The notes: a model not told the origin generated them from the sequence alone. A stretch of 40,100 nucleotides of DNA from Oxalobacteraceae bacterium UBA6704 (GCA_002454505.1 DKJA01000071.1:1-40100); one strand, 5' to 3'; positions 16,619 to 24,869 are shown, counted from the first letter of the stretch. Translations and numbers: made by a program.

Positions 16619-17530
16619 TCACGCCAGATAGACGTCCGGCGCCAGCACGATCCGGCGGAACGACTGCTGCTCCCGCGGCAGCTTCTTGCACTTCACGTTG
16701 CCGAACTCGCGGGCGCCATCGTCGCTCAGCACATGCAGCCGGCGGCCGGCGTCGAAGAACAGCGCTTCGGGATTGAAGTCGGCCAGCGCGGGCACATCCA
16801 GCAGACGGGGCGCCTGCGTGGCCAGGCCGCTCCACCGGTACAGCGCGCTGCTGCCCTCCTCGCCCGCCGGCCCTGCCGCGATGTAATACGCGTCGTCCAG
16901 ATGGGCGATCTCGCGGATGCCGTTGCCGCCCAGATCCAGGCGTATCGGCGCGCCCAGTTGCGCGCGGCCGCCGCGCAGCAGCACCTCGGGATCGTGCAAG
17001 GGGATCAGCAGTGCCCAGCCGTTCGGTACGGGATTGCGCAGGCCGATCAACAAATCGCCCGCCGGCATGGCGGTCAGGCCTTCGATGCACAGGCCGCCTT
17101 CGGCCTTCGGCGGCCGCAGTGCCGCTTCGGCCAGCCGGTACGGCAGCAATGGCGGATGGGTGATCAGGTCTTCGAGCAGATGGCGGTATGGTGGCGCATC
17201 GGCCGGCCGGCCCTCCAGATTCGTGGCGAACAGCTGGCGGCGCGCGGGGCTGGGGCGACCATGCTTGTCGGCGCCATGCGAGCCGATCCACCAGATGCGT
17301 TCGCCAACGATGGCGGCGCCTTCCAGGTCGGCCTCCTTGTCGCCTGCCACGCGCAGGTAGGGGGCCAGGTCGCGTTCGACCGGTAATTCGTCGCCCGGGC
17401 CGTAGACGTGCAGCACATACGATTCGTCGTCAGCGACGATGAAGCGGCCATCGGCCAATGCCACGGCGGCCGACGCGTCGCACATGCCGCGGTGCAGGAA
17501 CATGCCTGCGGTATCCTGTCTGTCACTCAT
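16619..17530 (-). CDS. DUF3616 domain protein
   Basis: The 303-residue protein matches DUF3616, a family of predicted beta-propeller-like proteins of unknown function. Visible features are repeated beta-strand blocks such as DGRFIVADDESYVLHVY, EADLEGAAIVGERIWWIGSHG and LCIEGLTAMPAGDLLIGLR. There is no signal peptide or membrane segment, so it is probably cytoplasmic. GAGGAG lies about 7 nt before the ATG at 17530. It is separated from the small HTH-like gene upstream by 89 bp, possibly a shared transcript. No enzyme motif is recognisable. Confidence 0.82.
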   Translation of the reverse strand: MSDRQDTAGMFLHRGMCDASAAVALADGRFIVADDESYVLHVYGPGDELPVERDLAPYLRVAGDKEADLEGAAIVGERIWWIGSHGADKHGRPSPARRQLFATNLEGRPADAPPYRHLLEDLITHPPLLPYRLAEAALRPPKAEGGLCIEGLTAMPAGDLLIGLRNPVPNGWALLIPLHDPEVLLRGGRAQLGAPIRLDLGGNGIREIAHLDDAYYIAAGPAGEEGSSALYRWSGLATQAPRLLDVPALADFNPEALFFDAGRRLHVLSDDGAREFGNVKCKKLPREQQSFRRIVLAPDVYLA

Positions 17531-17619
17531 TGCAGTCTCCTCGGTTGGATCGTCGGGCCATCTCGGATCATCATAGATGGCGCGCCGTCCGGCACCAAGG
17601 GGGACCGCTTAATGGCTTC

Positions 17620-17934
17620 TCACTCGTCGCTCTCGGGCTTGAAGTGGTTCGGGCTGATGCGGAATTTCTTCCGGCGGTCGCCCATCAGGTAGCGCAGGTC
17701 GCGGATCGACAGCTCGCTCACTTCGTGCATGCGGATCAGCAGCGAAGCGCCGACCGGCAGCTTCAGGTGGCGGATCTTGCTGATCACGGGCGGCGCCACT
17801 TCCAGCGCACGGGCCAGCGCCGCGTCGTTCTTCAGATGCATCAGGTCGAGCAGCGCATCGAGCAGGCGGTTCGGATTGTAGGTCAGCGCATCCTGGTCGC
17901 CGGGCGCCAGGGTTTCAGGGGATTCGGATTTCAT
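17620..17934 (-). CDS. Small HTH-like putative DNA-binding protein
   Basis: The 104-residue product starts at the ATG at 17934, with GGAG about 8 nt upstream; the open frame further back (to 18051) is not needed. The segment NRLLDALLDLMHLKNDAALARAL then VAPPVISKIRHLKLPVGASLLIRMHE looks like a Cro/CI-type helix-turn-helix (scaffold helix, turn, recognition helix around PPVISKIRH). The basic tail (MGDRRKKFRIS) fits nucleic-acid binding. Similar short proteins are, as far as I know, widespread in Burkholderiales without assigned function. It is located upstream of the DUF3616 gene on the same strand; the target is unknown. Confidence 0.72.
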   Translation of the reverse strand: MKSESPETLAPGDQDALTYNPNRLLDALLDLMHLKNDAALARALEVAPPVISKIRHLKLPVGASLLIRMHEVSELSIRDLRYLMGDRRKKFRISPNHFKPESDE

Positions 17935-18062
17935 CGGGGACTCCAGGGACGGGCGGCGGGCCGCGCGGCGCAGGGCAGGTTGCCTGCAATGCACCGTCGC
18001 TCGGCGGCTCGAAACAGCTTCCATACTGCACCATTTTGTTCTATAAGGCAACTCTTCCGGCC

Positions 18063-18226
18063 TGTATGCCGCATAAAACCGTGTAAAGCCTGATTTCCGC
18101 TAACCTGCCTTGCCGTCGATACGGGGCCGGCAGAGTTTCGGTGCTGTATGCCGCATAAAACCGTGTGAAGCGTGATTTCCGCTAACCCTCCTTGCCGTCG
18201 ATACGGGGCCGGCAGAGTTTCGGTGC
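18063..18226. repeat. Tandem 82-bp direct repeat duplicating the nnrS 3' end
   Basis: Bases 18063-18144 and 18145-18226 are two head-to-tail copies differing at only about four positions. The second copy contains the last codons of nnrS (PKLCRPRIDGKEG then stop at 18182) and its downstream flank. The first copy carries the same coding tail (PKLCRPRIDGKAG then stop) with no gene attached. The duplication therefore copied the end of nnrS and about 37 bp of its trailer. Confidence 0.9.
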
Positions 18227-19372
18227 ATAGGTCACCGCGAACAGGCCGAACGCCAGGGCCCACGCCGCCGCCGCGGCAATCATCGCCACGTCGCGGATGG
18301 CGCCGGTATCGAGTGCGGCGACCACGCGGGCCAGCGCGGCCAGCTGGATGGCAACGAACATGCAGACCTCCGTCCGGCCCGACTTGAGCGGCCGGCCGGT
18401 GTGGCCCAGCGACGTGCGGCACATCATGCCGACGATCAGCCCCGCCATCGAACCGACGGCCAGCGCGTGGAAGGCGGCGCTGGCGCTGACGATGCCGAGC
18501 GCCGCCAGCGCCAGCAGCAGGAAGCCGGCGCCGATCCACGCATAGGACAGGTGCAGGATCCACAGCAGCGGCACCTTCATCGTGCGCTGCGGCTGCCAGC
18601 CGGCCAGGCGCACCAGCGTCAGCACGCCCGCCGTTGCCGCCAGAACCGCCAGCGGCACCGGCGGCATGCCGGCCACCCAGGCAATGGCGGCCAGCGCGGT
18701 AGTGGCCAGGCCGGCCTGGTCGAGCCGGGGCCGTATGCGCGGCTGGCTGCCTGGCGCACCGTTGCGGGTAAACATCGGCAGCACGCGCACGCCGATCGCC
18801 GTTTCCATCATGACGACGACGAGGATCGCGGCGCGCACCGGCGCCACCGGCGACCAGTCGCCGTAGCCCAGCATCGCGCCGTGATAGCACAGGTTCGCAA
18901 CCGCCAGCAGCGCCAGCAAGGCCACCATGAAGTAGTTGCGGCGGTTGCCGGCACGCCGCAGCACCTGCCACAGCGGCCAGGCGGCCAGCGGCAGGAACAG
19001 CCAGTCGACCAGCGCCGCCCAGGGGCCGCTGCCGGACAGCAGCGCCAGCCGGCCGGCCAGCCACAATGCGGCCAGCAGCATCAGGTGCGAGCCGCGCGGC
19101 GTCCACAGCCCGGTCCAGTTGCGGCCCGCCGTGTACAGGAAGCCGATCACCACGGCCACCGCCATGCCGAACACCATCTCGTGCAGGTGCCACGCCATGC
19201 CGACATTGCCGGCATGGGGCAGCACGCCGTAATAGGCCGCCATCCACAGCGGCACAGCCAGCGCGGCAAAGCCGGCGGCCAGCAGGTAGAACGGGCGGAA
19301 GCCCAGCAGCCACAAGGCATTGCCGGTGCCGGCAGGCGGTGCGGGCGGTTCATCGATGGTCACGAACGTCAT
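18182..19372 (-). CDS. nnrS: NnrS family membrane protein
   Basis: This 396-residue inner-membrane protein has about 12 hydrophobic segments and NnrS family motifs: GFRPFYLLAAGFA near the N-terminus, MAWHLHEMVFGMAVAVVIGFL, FTRNGAPG, and HALAVGSMAGLIVGMMCR. NnrS is a heme- and copper-containing membrane protein linked to nitric oxide stress in denitrifiers; its exact reaction is not settled. The ATG at 19372 is preferred (GGAG 7 nt upstream); an in-frame TTG at 19447 is a weaker alternative. The stop codon lies inside an 82-bp tandem duplication. It is divergent from the small HMA-like gene, with a Dnr-like box in the shared gap. Confidence 0.93.
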   Translation of the reverse strand: MTFVTIDEPPAPPAGTGNALWLLGFRPFYLLAAGFAALAVPLWMAAYYGVLPHAGNVGMAWHLHEMVFGMAVAVVIGFLYTAGRNWTGLWTPRGSHLMLLAALWLAGRLALLSGSGPWAALVDWLFLPLAAWPLWQVLRRAGNRRNYFMVALLALLAVANLCYHGAMLGYGDWSPVAPVRAAILVVVMMETAIGVRVLPMFTRNGAPGSQPRIRPRLDQAGLATTALAAIAWVAGMPPVPLAVLAATAGVLTLVRLAGWQPQRTMKVPLLWILHLSYAWIGAGFLLLALAALGIVSASAAFHALAVGSMAGLIVGMMCRTSLGHTGRPLKSGRTEVCMFVAIQLAALARVVAALDTGAIRDVAMIAAAAAWALAFGLFAVTYAPKLCRPRIDGKEG

Positions 19373-19443
19373 CAGGATTCTCCTTCGGGTTGCCGTCATT
19401 GTGCGGACCGCGGCCGGCCGAGCCAATGCGGGGCCGGCAAAAG

Positions 19444-19457
19444 ACAATCTGGATCAT
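19444..19457. promoter_or_regulatory. Candidate Dnr/Nnr-type box, nnrS intergenic
   Basis: ACAATCTGGATCAT matches the norZ and nirK upstream boxes at the core CTGGATCA. Against the Fnr/Dnr consensus TTGAT-N4-ATCAA it keeps ATCA in one half and AT in the other, so it is a degenerate site. It lies between the divergent nnrS and HMA-like genes; its spacing to a -10 is not convincing in either direction. Confidence 0.35.
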
Positions 19458-19539
19458 GTTTTTCGCACCCGGCCGGGGCCCGGATTGGACGGCCGCGCGC
19501 ATGGCGTATTACGCTGCCTCATCTCATCAAGGAGGAAAC

Positions 19540-19794
19540 ATGCAAACGACGGAACTGACACTGAACGCGGCCCCCACCGACGACATCGCACGGGCGATCG
19601 GCGCCATCCTCGGCGCTGCGCGGGGCGTGCTGGCGGTGCGGCTGTCCACGGCGCACGCCAGCGTGGCGGTGGATTACGACGAGGCGCTGACGTCGCCGGG
19701 CCGGCTGCAGGCGGCGCTGCGGGCCGATGGCGTGGCGGCGGCCAAGGCGGATGGGGAGACGGGGGGATGTTGCGGAGGGTGTTGCGGGGGTTGA
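19540..19794 (+). CDS. HMA-like small protein with C-terminal cysteine cluster
   Basis: The 84-residue product starts at the ATG at 19540 behind a strong GGAGG. Its predicted beta-alpha-beta-beta-alpha order (TELTL, DDIARAIGAILGA, GVLAVRLST, ASVAVDYD, PGRLQAALRADG) matches the heavy-metal-associated fold of copper chaperones, but the metal loop that normally holds MxCxxC is NAAPTDDI, with no cysteine. Instead the protein ends in GGCCGGCCGG, four cysteines in a flexible glycine tail. It could bind metal through the tail. It is divergent from nnrS and next to narL, which suggests a role around NO or metal supply to denitrification; this is inference. Confidence 0.7.
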   Translation: MQTTELTLNAAPTDDIARAIGAILGAARGVLAVRLSTAHASVAVDYDEALTSPGRLQAALRADGVAAAKADGETGGCCGGCCGG

Positions 19795-19834
19795 TTGCTG
19801 CGGAGGTCCCAGAGCGGGCTGCGAAAGTCAACTT

Positions 19835-19871
19835 CAACCGAGGGGACAGTCCCCGTGCGGGGACAGTCCCC
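19835..19871. repeat. GGGGACAGTCCCC repeats downstream of narL
   Basis: Two copies of the near-palindrome GGGGACAGTCCCC lie at 19842-19854 and 19859-19871, 4 bp apart, so the region can also fold as GTCCCCG-TG-CGGGGAC. The 20-bp word 19835-19854 recurs exactly at 22656-22675 on the other side of narXL. Lying just beyond the narL stop, the hairpins may end the narXL transcript. Confidence 0.8.
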
Positions 19872-19878
19872 AGTCTGC

Positions 19879-20544
19879 CTACCTTTGCGCGTGGCGGTGC
19901 TCCACCGCGAACACGGCGGCCTGCACGCGGCTCGACAGGTTCAGTTTTTTCAGCACGTTCTGCACGTGGATCTTGACGGTGCTTTCCGACAGGTCCAGCG
20001 CCCGCGCGATCACCTTGTTGCTCTCGCCGCGGGCCAGGCAGTCGAGGATTTCCTTTTCGCGGGGCGTCAGCCGGTCCAGGTCCGATGCCGGTTCGCTGGC
20101 CCGCGTGCCGGCCTGCAGCTGGGCCACCAGCTTGCCCGTCATCGCTTCGGCCACCACCGTTTCGCCGGCGGCGGCGCGGCGCACGGCGCGCACCAGGTAT
20201 TCCGTGTCGATGTTCTTCAGCAGGTAGCCGCTGGCGCCCGCCTTCAATGCGGCCGACAGGTCCAGCGCATCTTCCGACACCGTCAGCATCACCACCGCGC
20301 TGTCCGGGCAGTCCTGCAGCAGCAGCTGCAGCGTTTCGAGGCCGGACATGCCGGGCATGTTCAGGTCCAGCAGCACCACCTGGGGTTTCAGCTGCTTGGC
20401 GCGCTTGATGCCTTCGACGCCGTCGGCCGCTTCGCCCACCACGTCGAACTGCGGATTCCGCTGCAGCAGCGAGCGTATGCCGCTGCGGAACAGCGTGTGA
20501 TCGTCGATCAGCAGGACGCTGATCGCCTCGTCGGACTCGTTCAT
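19879..20544 (-). CDS. narL: Nitrate/nitrite response regulator NarL
   Basis: This protein has a receiver domain with D14/D15, phospho-acceptor D60 (D59 in E. coli NarL) in LLDLNMPGMSG and SGYLLKN, and a C-terminal LuxR-type HTH with LTPREKEILDCLARGESNKVIARALDLSESTVK. It should activate narGHJI and other anaerobic genes when phosphorylated by NarX. I chose the ATG at 20544 (221 residues; GGAG 6 nt upstream, N-terminus like that of E. coli NarL). An ATG at 20571 would overlap the narX stop as ATGA but has no Shine-Dalgarno. It is co-transcribed with narX. Confidence 0.93.
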   Translation of the reverse strand: MNESDEAISVLLIDDHTLFRSGIRSLLQRNPQFDVVGEAADGVEGIKRAKQLKPQVVLLDLNMPGMSGLETLQLLLQDCPDSAVVMLTVSEDALDLSAALKAGASGYLLKNIDTEYLVRAVRRAAAGETVVAEAMTGKLVAQLQAGTRASEPASDLDRLTPREKEILDCLARGESNKVIARALDLSESTVKIHVQNVLKKLNLSSRVQAAVFAVEHRHAQR

Positions 20545-20567
20545 CTGGTTCTCCATAATCTCTTTCG

Positions 20568-22514
20568 TCATGCGGCGCGGCGCTGTGCGCGCGCCAGGTG
20601 CAGCAGGATGGTGGTGCCGGTGCCGGGCGTGGACTGCACGTCCAGCGTGGCGCCGATGCGCTGGGCGCGCTCGCGCATGATGTGGATGCCCACGTGATGC
20701 TCGCCCTGCTCCACCAGCGTTTCGGGCGCGAAGCCGGCGCCGTCGTCGCCGATGGCCAGCGTGAAGTCTTCGCGGTCGCGCAGCGTGATGTCCACGCGGT
20801 TCGCGCCGGCGTGCTTGCGCACGTTCGACAGCGCTTCCTGCACGATGAACAGCAGCTGCAGCTGCTGCTCGCGGGGGAACGGCGGACCGTCCGGATCGGC
20901 GTCCAGCACGGCCTCGATGCCGGTCTGGCGCTCGAACTTGCCGATCGCCGTCTCCAGCGAATGCGTCAGGCTCTCCTCGGCCAGCCGCGTGCGGAAGTTC
21001 AGCAGCAGTTCGCGCACGTCCTCATAGCTTTCCTGCACGCCGGCGCGCAGGGCCGGCACGATGTCGCCGACATCGTCGTATTTCTGCTGGCGCACCGACT
21101 GTTCCAGCATCTGCACCTGCAGGTTCAGGAAGTTCAGGCCCTGCGCGATGCTGTCGTGCAGGCCTTGCGCCACCAGGTTGCGTTCCTCGGAAATGGCCAT
21201 CTCGCGTTCCTTGGCGCCGAGCCGCAGGTTCTCGATGGCGGTGCCCAGCAGCTGGCCCAGCGTTTCCAGCAAGGCGCGGTCGGCATCGGACAGCGCCTTC
21301 TCGCGCCGGAAGTGCAGGTTGAACATGCCAAGGTGCTGGCGGTGGGCGTAGATATGGAATACCGAAACGGTTGAAAAACCCTCGCGGTGGCACTGCAATT
21401 GCACGTCGCGGTCGATGCGGCGCATGTCGTGGACGACGGCGATGCGCCGTTCCACCGCTTCGCCGCACAGGCAGTCGCCCACCTTCAGGCACCGCTCGTC
21501 CTCGACCAGCCGGGCCGGCAGGCCATGGTGGACCAGCATGTGCAGATTGCCCTTGTTCGGATCGAGGATGCGCACCGAGCCGCCGTCGGCGCCGAAATAA
21601 TCGCTGATCCGCTGCAGGAAGCCTTCGCACATGGCCTCGGCCGGCTGCGGCTTCTGCAGGAAGGCGGCGCTGTCGTACAGCAGCGCCAGCTCGCGGTTCT
21701 GCGCTTCCAGCGCGGCCGTCTTGCTGCCGATGGTCTCTTCCTGGTTGGTGTACAGGCCCTGCAGCCGGTCGGCCATCTGGTTGAAGCCCTGCGCCAGCTG
21801 GCCGAACTCGTCGCCCCGCTCGGCCGGCAGCCGTACTTCGAAATCCCGCTCGCGCATGCGCGCCATGCCCGCCTGCAGCGAGGCGACGGGCGCGATGATC
21901 AGGTTGAACAGCAGGTAGACGATGCACACGGTGCCGGCGGTGGCAAAGGTCAGCAGCATCAGCTGCGACGCGCGCAGCCAGAATGTACGTGCCTCGCTGT
22001 CCCGCTCGATCGCCTGGACGAGGCCCGACACTTCGACGACGAAGGCATCGGCCTGCTGCTGGAACGCCCAGATCTCCGGCGACGCGACGCCCTCGCGGGC
22101 CAGCAGCACGGCCGCGCGCGGGCGCAGTTCCTGCTGCCAGCGGTGGGCGACCCGTTCGAAGCCGTCGCGGATCGCGCCGGACGGCGGCAGGAACAGCGGC
22201 CGCTGCGGATCGCCGCGGCGCAGCTGGGCCAGCGTCGTGTCGATATGGGCCAGCTGGCGTTCGCCGTCGGCCCGCGCCGCCGTCCGCCATTCCGGGTCGC
22301 TCATGCCGGCAATGGCCAGGCCGAGCCGGAAACTGCTCATGCGCAGGCTGCCCGTGACATTGATCGCCGCGCCGCTGCCTTCCAGCTGCCAGGACAGGTA
22401 CAGCGTGGCGCCGATCACCGTCAGCGCGACCGCCAGAAAGCCCAGCAGGCTGCCGACGATTTTCGTGGACAGCCTGCTCCATGCCGCATGGCCCGGGACG
22501 CGGAGGATGTTCAC
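20568..22514 (-). CDS. narX: Nitrate/nitrite sensor histidine kinase NarX
   Basis: The 648-residue inner-membrane kinase has a first membrane helix (about 18-42), a periplasmic sensor with a nitrate P-box-like sequence (INVTGSLRMSSFRLG, about 56-70; compare the GSLRMQSYR of E. coli NarX), a second helix (about 185-210), HAMP (about 210-265), a central GAF-like module with cysteines (RCLKVGDCLCGEAV), and an NarX-type HisKA_3 domain with GLHDSIAQGLNF carrying the phosphorylated His. An HATPase domain follows (VQEALSNVRKHA, GDDGAGF, GIHIMRERA). The start is GTG at 22514 with GGAG upstream. It phosphorylates NarL, encoded directly downstream. Confidence 0.93.
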   Translation of the reverse strand: MNILRVPGHAAWSRLSTKIVGSLLGFLAVALTVIGATLYLSWQLEGSGAAINVTGSLRMSSFRLGLAIAGMSDPEWRTAARADGERQLAHIDTTLAQLRRGDPQRPLFLPPSGAIRDGFERVAHRWQQELRPRAAVLLAREGVASPEIWAFQQQADAFVVEVSGLVQAIERDSEARTFWLRASQLMLLTFATAGTVCIVYLLFNLIIAPVASLQAGMARMRERDFEVRLPAERGDEFGQLAQGFNQMADRLQGLYTNQEETIGSKTAALEAQNRELALLYDSAAFLQKPQPAEAMCEGFLQRISDYFGADGGSVRILDPNKGNLHMLVHHGLPARLVEDERCLKVGDCLCGEAVERRIAVVHDMRRIDRDVQLQCHREGFSTVSVFHIYAHRQHLGMFNLHFRREKALSDADRALLETLGQLLGTAIENLRLGAKEREMAISEERNLVAQGLHDSIAQGLNFLNLQVQMLEQSVRQQKYDDVGDIVPALRAGVQESYEDVRELLLNFRTRLAEESLTHSLETAIGKFERQTGIEAVLDADPDGPPFPREQQLQLLFIVQEALSNVRKHAGANRVDITLRDREDFTLAIGDDGAGFAPETLVEQGEHHVGIHIMRERAQRIGATLDVQSTPGTGTTILLHLARAQRRAA

Positions 22515-22555
22515 CCTGGCTCCGGGGTGGGGTGTAAGGTGGTTTGATCGTTCAT
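22511..22555 (-). CDS. Possible 14-residue leader peptide of narX
   Basis: An ATG at 22555 opens a short frame (MNDQTTLHPTPEPG) whose TGA overlaps the narX GTG start as GTGA. Such an arrangement would couple narX translation to reading of the leader. The leader has only a weak Shine-Dalgarno, and a short frame of this length can arise by chance. Confidence 0.25.
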   Translation of the reverse strand: MNDQTTLHPTPEPG

Positions 22556-22567
22556 CGTGTTCTCACT

Positions 22568-22675
22568 GGGGACCGTCCCCACAGGGGTGGTACGGCAATC
22601 CGGCTGTCCCCTCTTCTGCCTCTGTTCTGGTTCGCACGGCTGCACATTTTAAAAGCAACCGAGGGGACAGTCCCC
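22568..22675. repeat. GGGGAC-type repeats upstream of narX
   Basis: The gap between ppiC and narX holds GGGGACCGTCCCC (22568-22580) and GGGGACAGTCCCC (22663-22675). The second sits in a 20-bp word (22656-22675) identical to one after narL. No gene is visible in this 235-bp gap apart from the possible narX leader; it should contain the narXL promoter. Confidence 0.8.
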
Positions 22676-22749
22676 GACGCCTCTTAGTATACCGCTGTGT
22701 CTTCCCAAGTGTAACGGCCACGCTCCGGGGCGCCGATAGTTCTTAATGC

Positions 22750-23496
22750 CTATTGAACCAGCGGGCTGGCGCTCCCCTCCAGTTCGACGCCCTCGATCCG
22801 CGCGCCGCCGACCAGCAGCCGCAGATACTGGTGCAGCGCCCGCTGCCACGACTGGCGCCGCAGCGTGTCGGCCACGTGTGCGCGCACCGCGTCGAACGGC
22901 AGCAGCGTGCCGGCCAGCTTGCGCTCGACCTGCACGATGTGCAGCCCGAAGCGGGTTTCCAGCAGCCGGCCGGCCAGTTCGCCCGGCTGCAGCCGGAACA
23001 GCAGCGCGTCGAATTCGGGCACGCAGTCGCCGCGGCCCAGTTGCCCCAGGCTGCCGCCCATGGCGCCGGACGGACAGTTCGAATAGCGCTGCGCCAGTTC
23101 GGCAAAGCGCTCCGGCCGGTGGCGCAGCTCTTCCAGGATCAGCGTGGCCGTCTCGCGCAGCAGCGCCAGGGGCGCCGCCGGCATCACCTGGAACAGGATG
23201 TGGCGCGCTTCCACCCGTTCGCCGCGGGTGAACGCCGCGGCATTCGCCTCGTAATAGCGGCGGCATGCGGCATCGTCCACGTCCGGCACCCGCACTTCCC
23301 GCTCGAACAAGGCTTCGATGCGGGCGTCGTTGTCCTCGCCCTGCACGCCCAGCCGTGTCGCCTCGTCCAGCAGCACCCGGCGCAGCACCACCTCGTGCAC
23401 CGCCTGCTTCAAAGGATTGCCGGCCTGTTCGTGGTGGACCACTTCGGCGGCGATCTCGTCGTCCGTCACGTCCACGCCATTGACTGCGATACCCAT
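22750..23496 (-). CDS. PpiC-type peptidylprolyl isomerase of the nar operon
   Basis: This 248-residue protein has a parvulin-type rotamase domain (about 95-200) with RHILFQV, FAELAQRYSNCPSGAMGGSLGQLGRG and FGLHIVQVERK, preceded by a helical segment like the SurA/NifM chaperone part. It has no signal peptide, so it is probably a cytoplasmic folding helper. As the fifth gene of narGHJI it likely assists maturation of the nitrate reductase, as inferred for the same arrangement in other beta- and gammaproteobacteria. The start is ATG 23496 (AAGGAG 6 nt upstream), with a GTG one codon earlier as an alternative. It begins 10 nt after the narI stop. Confidence 0.9.
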   Translation of the reverse strand: MGIAVNGVDVTDDEIAAEVVHHEQAGNPLKQAVHEVVLRRVLLDEATRLGVQGEDNDARIEALFEREVRVPDVDDAACRRYYEANAAAFTRGERVEARHILFQVMPAAPLALLRETATLILEELRHRPERFAELAQRYSNCPSGAMGGSLGQLGRGDCVPEFDALLFRLQPGELAGRLLETRFGLHIVQVERKLAGTLLPFDAVRAHVADTLRRQSWQRALHQYLRLLVGGARIEGVELEGSASPLVQ

Positions 23497-23506
23497 CACG
23501 CTCTCC

Positions 23507-24190
23507 TTAACGGCTGCGCACGAGCTGGAATGCCCGGCCCAGGTAACTCACGGCGCCGAAGCCGCTCCACACGTGTACCAGCCGCGTGAAGGGGAACAGC
23601 ACGAACAGCGACATGCCCATGAACAGGTGCAGCTTGAACACCAGCGGCGCATCGACGATCAGCGCGGCCGCATCGCCGCGGAACGTGACGACATGCTGGG
23701 CCCAGCCCATCAGCAGCACCATCATGTGGCCGTCCATGTGCGAGGCCGAACTGTAGATCGACGTCAGGCCCAGCAGCAGCGTGCCGAGGATCCACAGCAG
23801 CACGACCTTGTCGCGCAGCGTGGTGACCTTGCGCAGCCGGTCGCTGGCGAAGCGGCGCGCCAGCAGCAGCACGAGGCCGATCAGCGCCAGCGTGCCCATC
23901 ATGCCGCCGGCCACCATCGCCACCAGCTGCTTGACGCTGTGCGCGATGCCCAGCGTGTCCCACACCCAGACGGGCGTCAGCAGGCCGGCCGCGTGGCCGA
24001 AGAACAGGCCGATGACGCCCACGTGGAACAGCGGGCTGCCCAGCCGCAGCACCCCGGTGTGCAGCACCTGGCTCGATTCGGAACGCCAGCTGTACTGCTC
24101 GCGGTCGAAGCGGATCAGGCTGCCCAGCAGGAAGACCGCCAGCGCGATGTACGGGTAGATCCCGAACAGGAATTGGTGCAGATAGTTCAT
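23507..24190 (-). CDS. narI: Respiratory nitrate reductase, cytochrome b subunit NarI
   Basis: The 227-residue membrane protein has five hydrophobic helices and takes electrons from quinol to NarH. The two b hemes are ligated as in E. coli: H56 and H66 (HVGVIGLFFGH) and a second His pair 18 residues apart in KLHLFMGMSL and TRLVHVWSG near the C-terminus. The family start MNYLHQFLFGIYPYIAL is present. Length equals the usual 225 or so. The ATG at 24190 follows narJ by 10 bp. Confidence 0.96.
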   Translation of the reverse strand: MNYLHQFLFGIYPYIALAVFLLGSLIRFDREQYSWRSESSQVLHTGVLRLGSPLFHVGVIGLFFGHAAGLLTPVWVWDTLGIAHSVKQLVAMVAGGMMGTLALIGLVLLLARRFASDRLRKVTTLRDKVVLLWILGTLLLGLTSIYSSASHMDGHMMVLLMGWAQHVVTFRGDAAALIVDAPLVFKLHLFMGMSLFVLFPFTRLVHVWSGFGAVSYLGRAFQLVRSR

Positions 24191-24200
24191 GGTGACTCCT

Positions 24201-24869
24201 TCAGGCACGGCGCGGCTCGGGAACCGCCGCCTGCGTTGCATGTTTCGGGTAGAAGCGCACGGGCTGCGGGCCCGCGGCCGTTTTCAGCAGCGGCTCGACA
24301 CCATCCGCGCCGGGCCCGAACGTTTCCAGCGCCTCGTCCATGTCGCGCACGGGCGGCTCCGTCAGCACTTCGGCCGGCACCGGGCTGGCATCCTCCAGCA
24401 GCGCGAAGATGGCGGCGTACGGGCTGGCGTTGGCAGCCAGCTTGCGGCCCACGTGGGCCAGCACGTGCACCGCGTCGCCCAGCAGCGGCAATGCCGCGTC
24501 GTTGTCGAGCTGTGCCAGGAACTCGAGGAACAGCGGCACATAGTCCGGCAGGTCGTCGCCAACCATCTCCAGGCCGTGCTTGCGGTACTCGGCCAGCAGG
24601 TCCACCATCGCCTGGCCGCGGTCCCGCGATTCGCCGTGGATATGCTCGAACAGGTGCAGCGAGTGCGACGGGTTGCGGTCGAACGTGGCCACGTAGTCCT
24701 GCTGCAGGTCGATCAGCTTCGTCGCGCCCAGGTGCGCCAGCAGCGGCTGCAGCCGTTCGCGCCACGCCGGCCGGGCGGCCAGCGCTTCGTCCAGTTCGGG
24801 CAGCGCACCGACCAGTTCTGCGTCCGGATACTGCAGCAGCAGCGACAGGATCTGATAATGTTTCGTCAT
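24201..24869 (-). CDS. narJ: Nitrate reductase assembly chaperone NarJ
   Basis: The 222-residue, all-helical protein is the TorD/NarJ-type chaperone that binds the NarG N-terminus and is needed for molybdenum cofactor insertion; it is not part of the final enzyme. Visible family motifs are LLQYPD near the N-terminus, LQQDYVATFDRNPSHSLHLF, HGESRDRGQAMVDLL and DYVPLFLEFLA. ATG 24869 is favoured (AGGAGG 4 nt upstream); the preceding ATG at 24872 would overlap the narH stop as ATGA. It lies between narH and narI in the usual order. Confidence 0.95.
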   Translation of the reverse strand: MTKHYQILSLLLQYPDAELVGALPELDEALAARPAWRERLQPLLAHLGATKLIDLQQDYVATFDRNPSHSLHLFEHIHGESRDRGQAMVDLLAEYRKHGLEMVGDDLPDYVPLFLEFLAQLDNDAALPLLGDAVHVLAHVGRKLAANASPYAAIFALLEDASPVPAEVLTEPPVRDMDEALETFGPGADGVEPLLKTAAGPQPVRFYPKHATQAAVPEPRRA

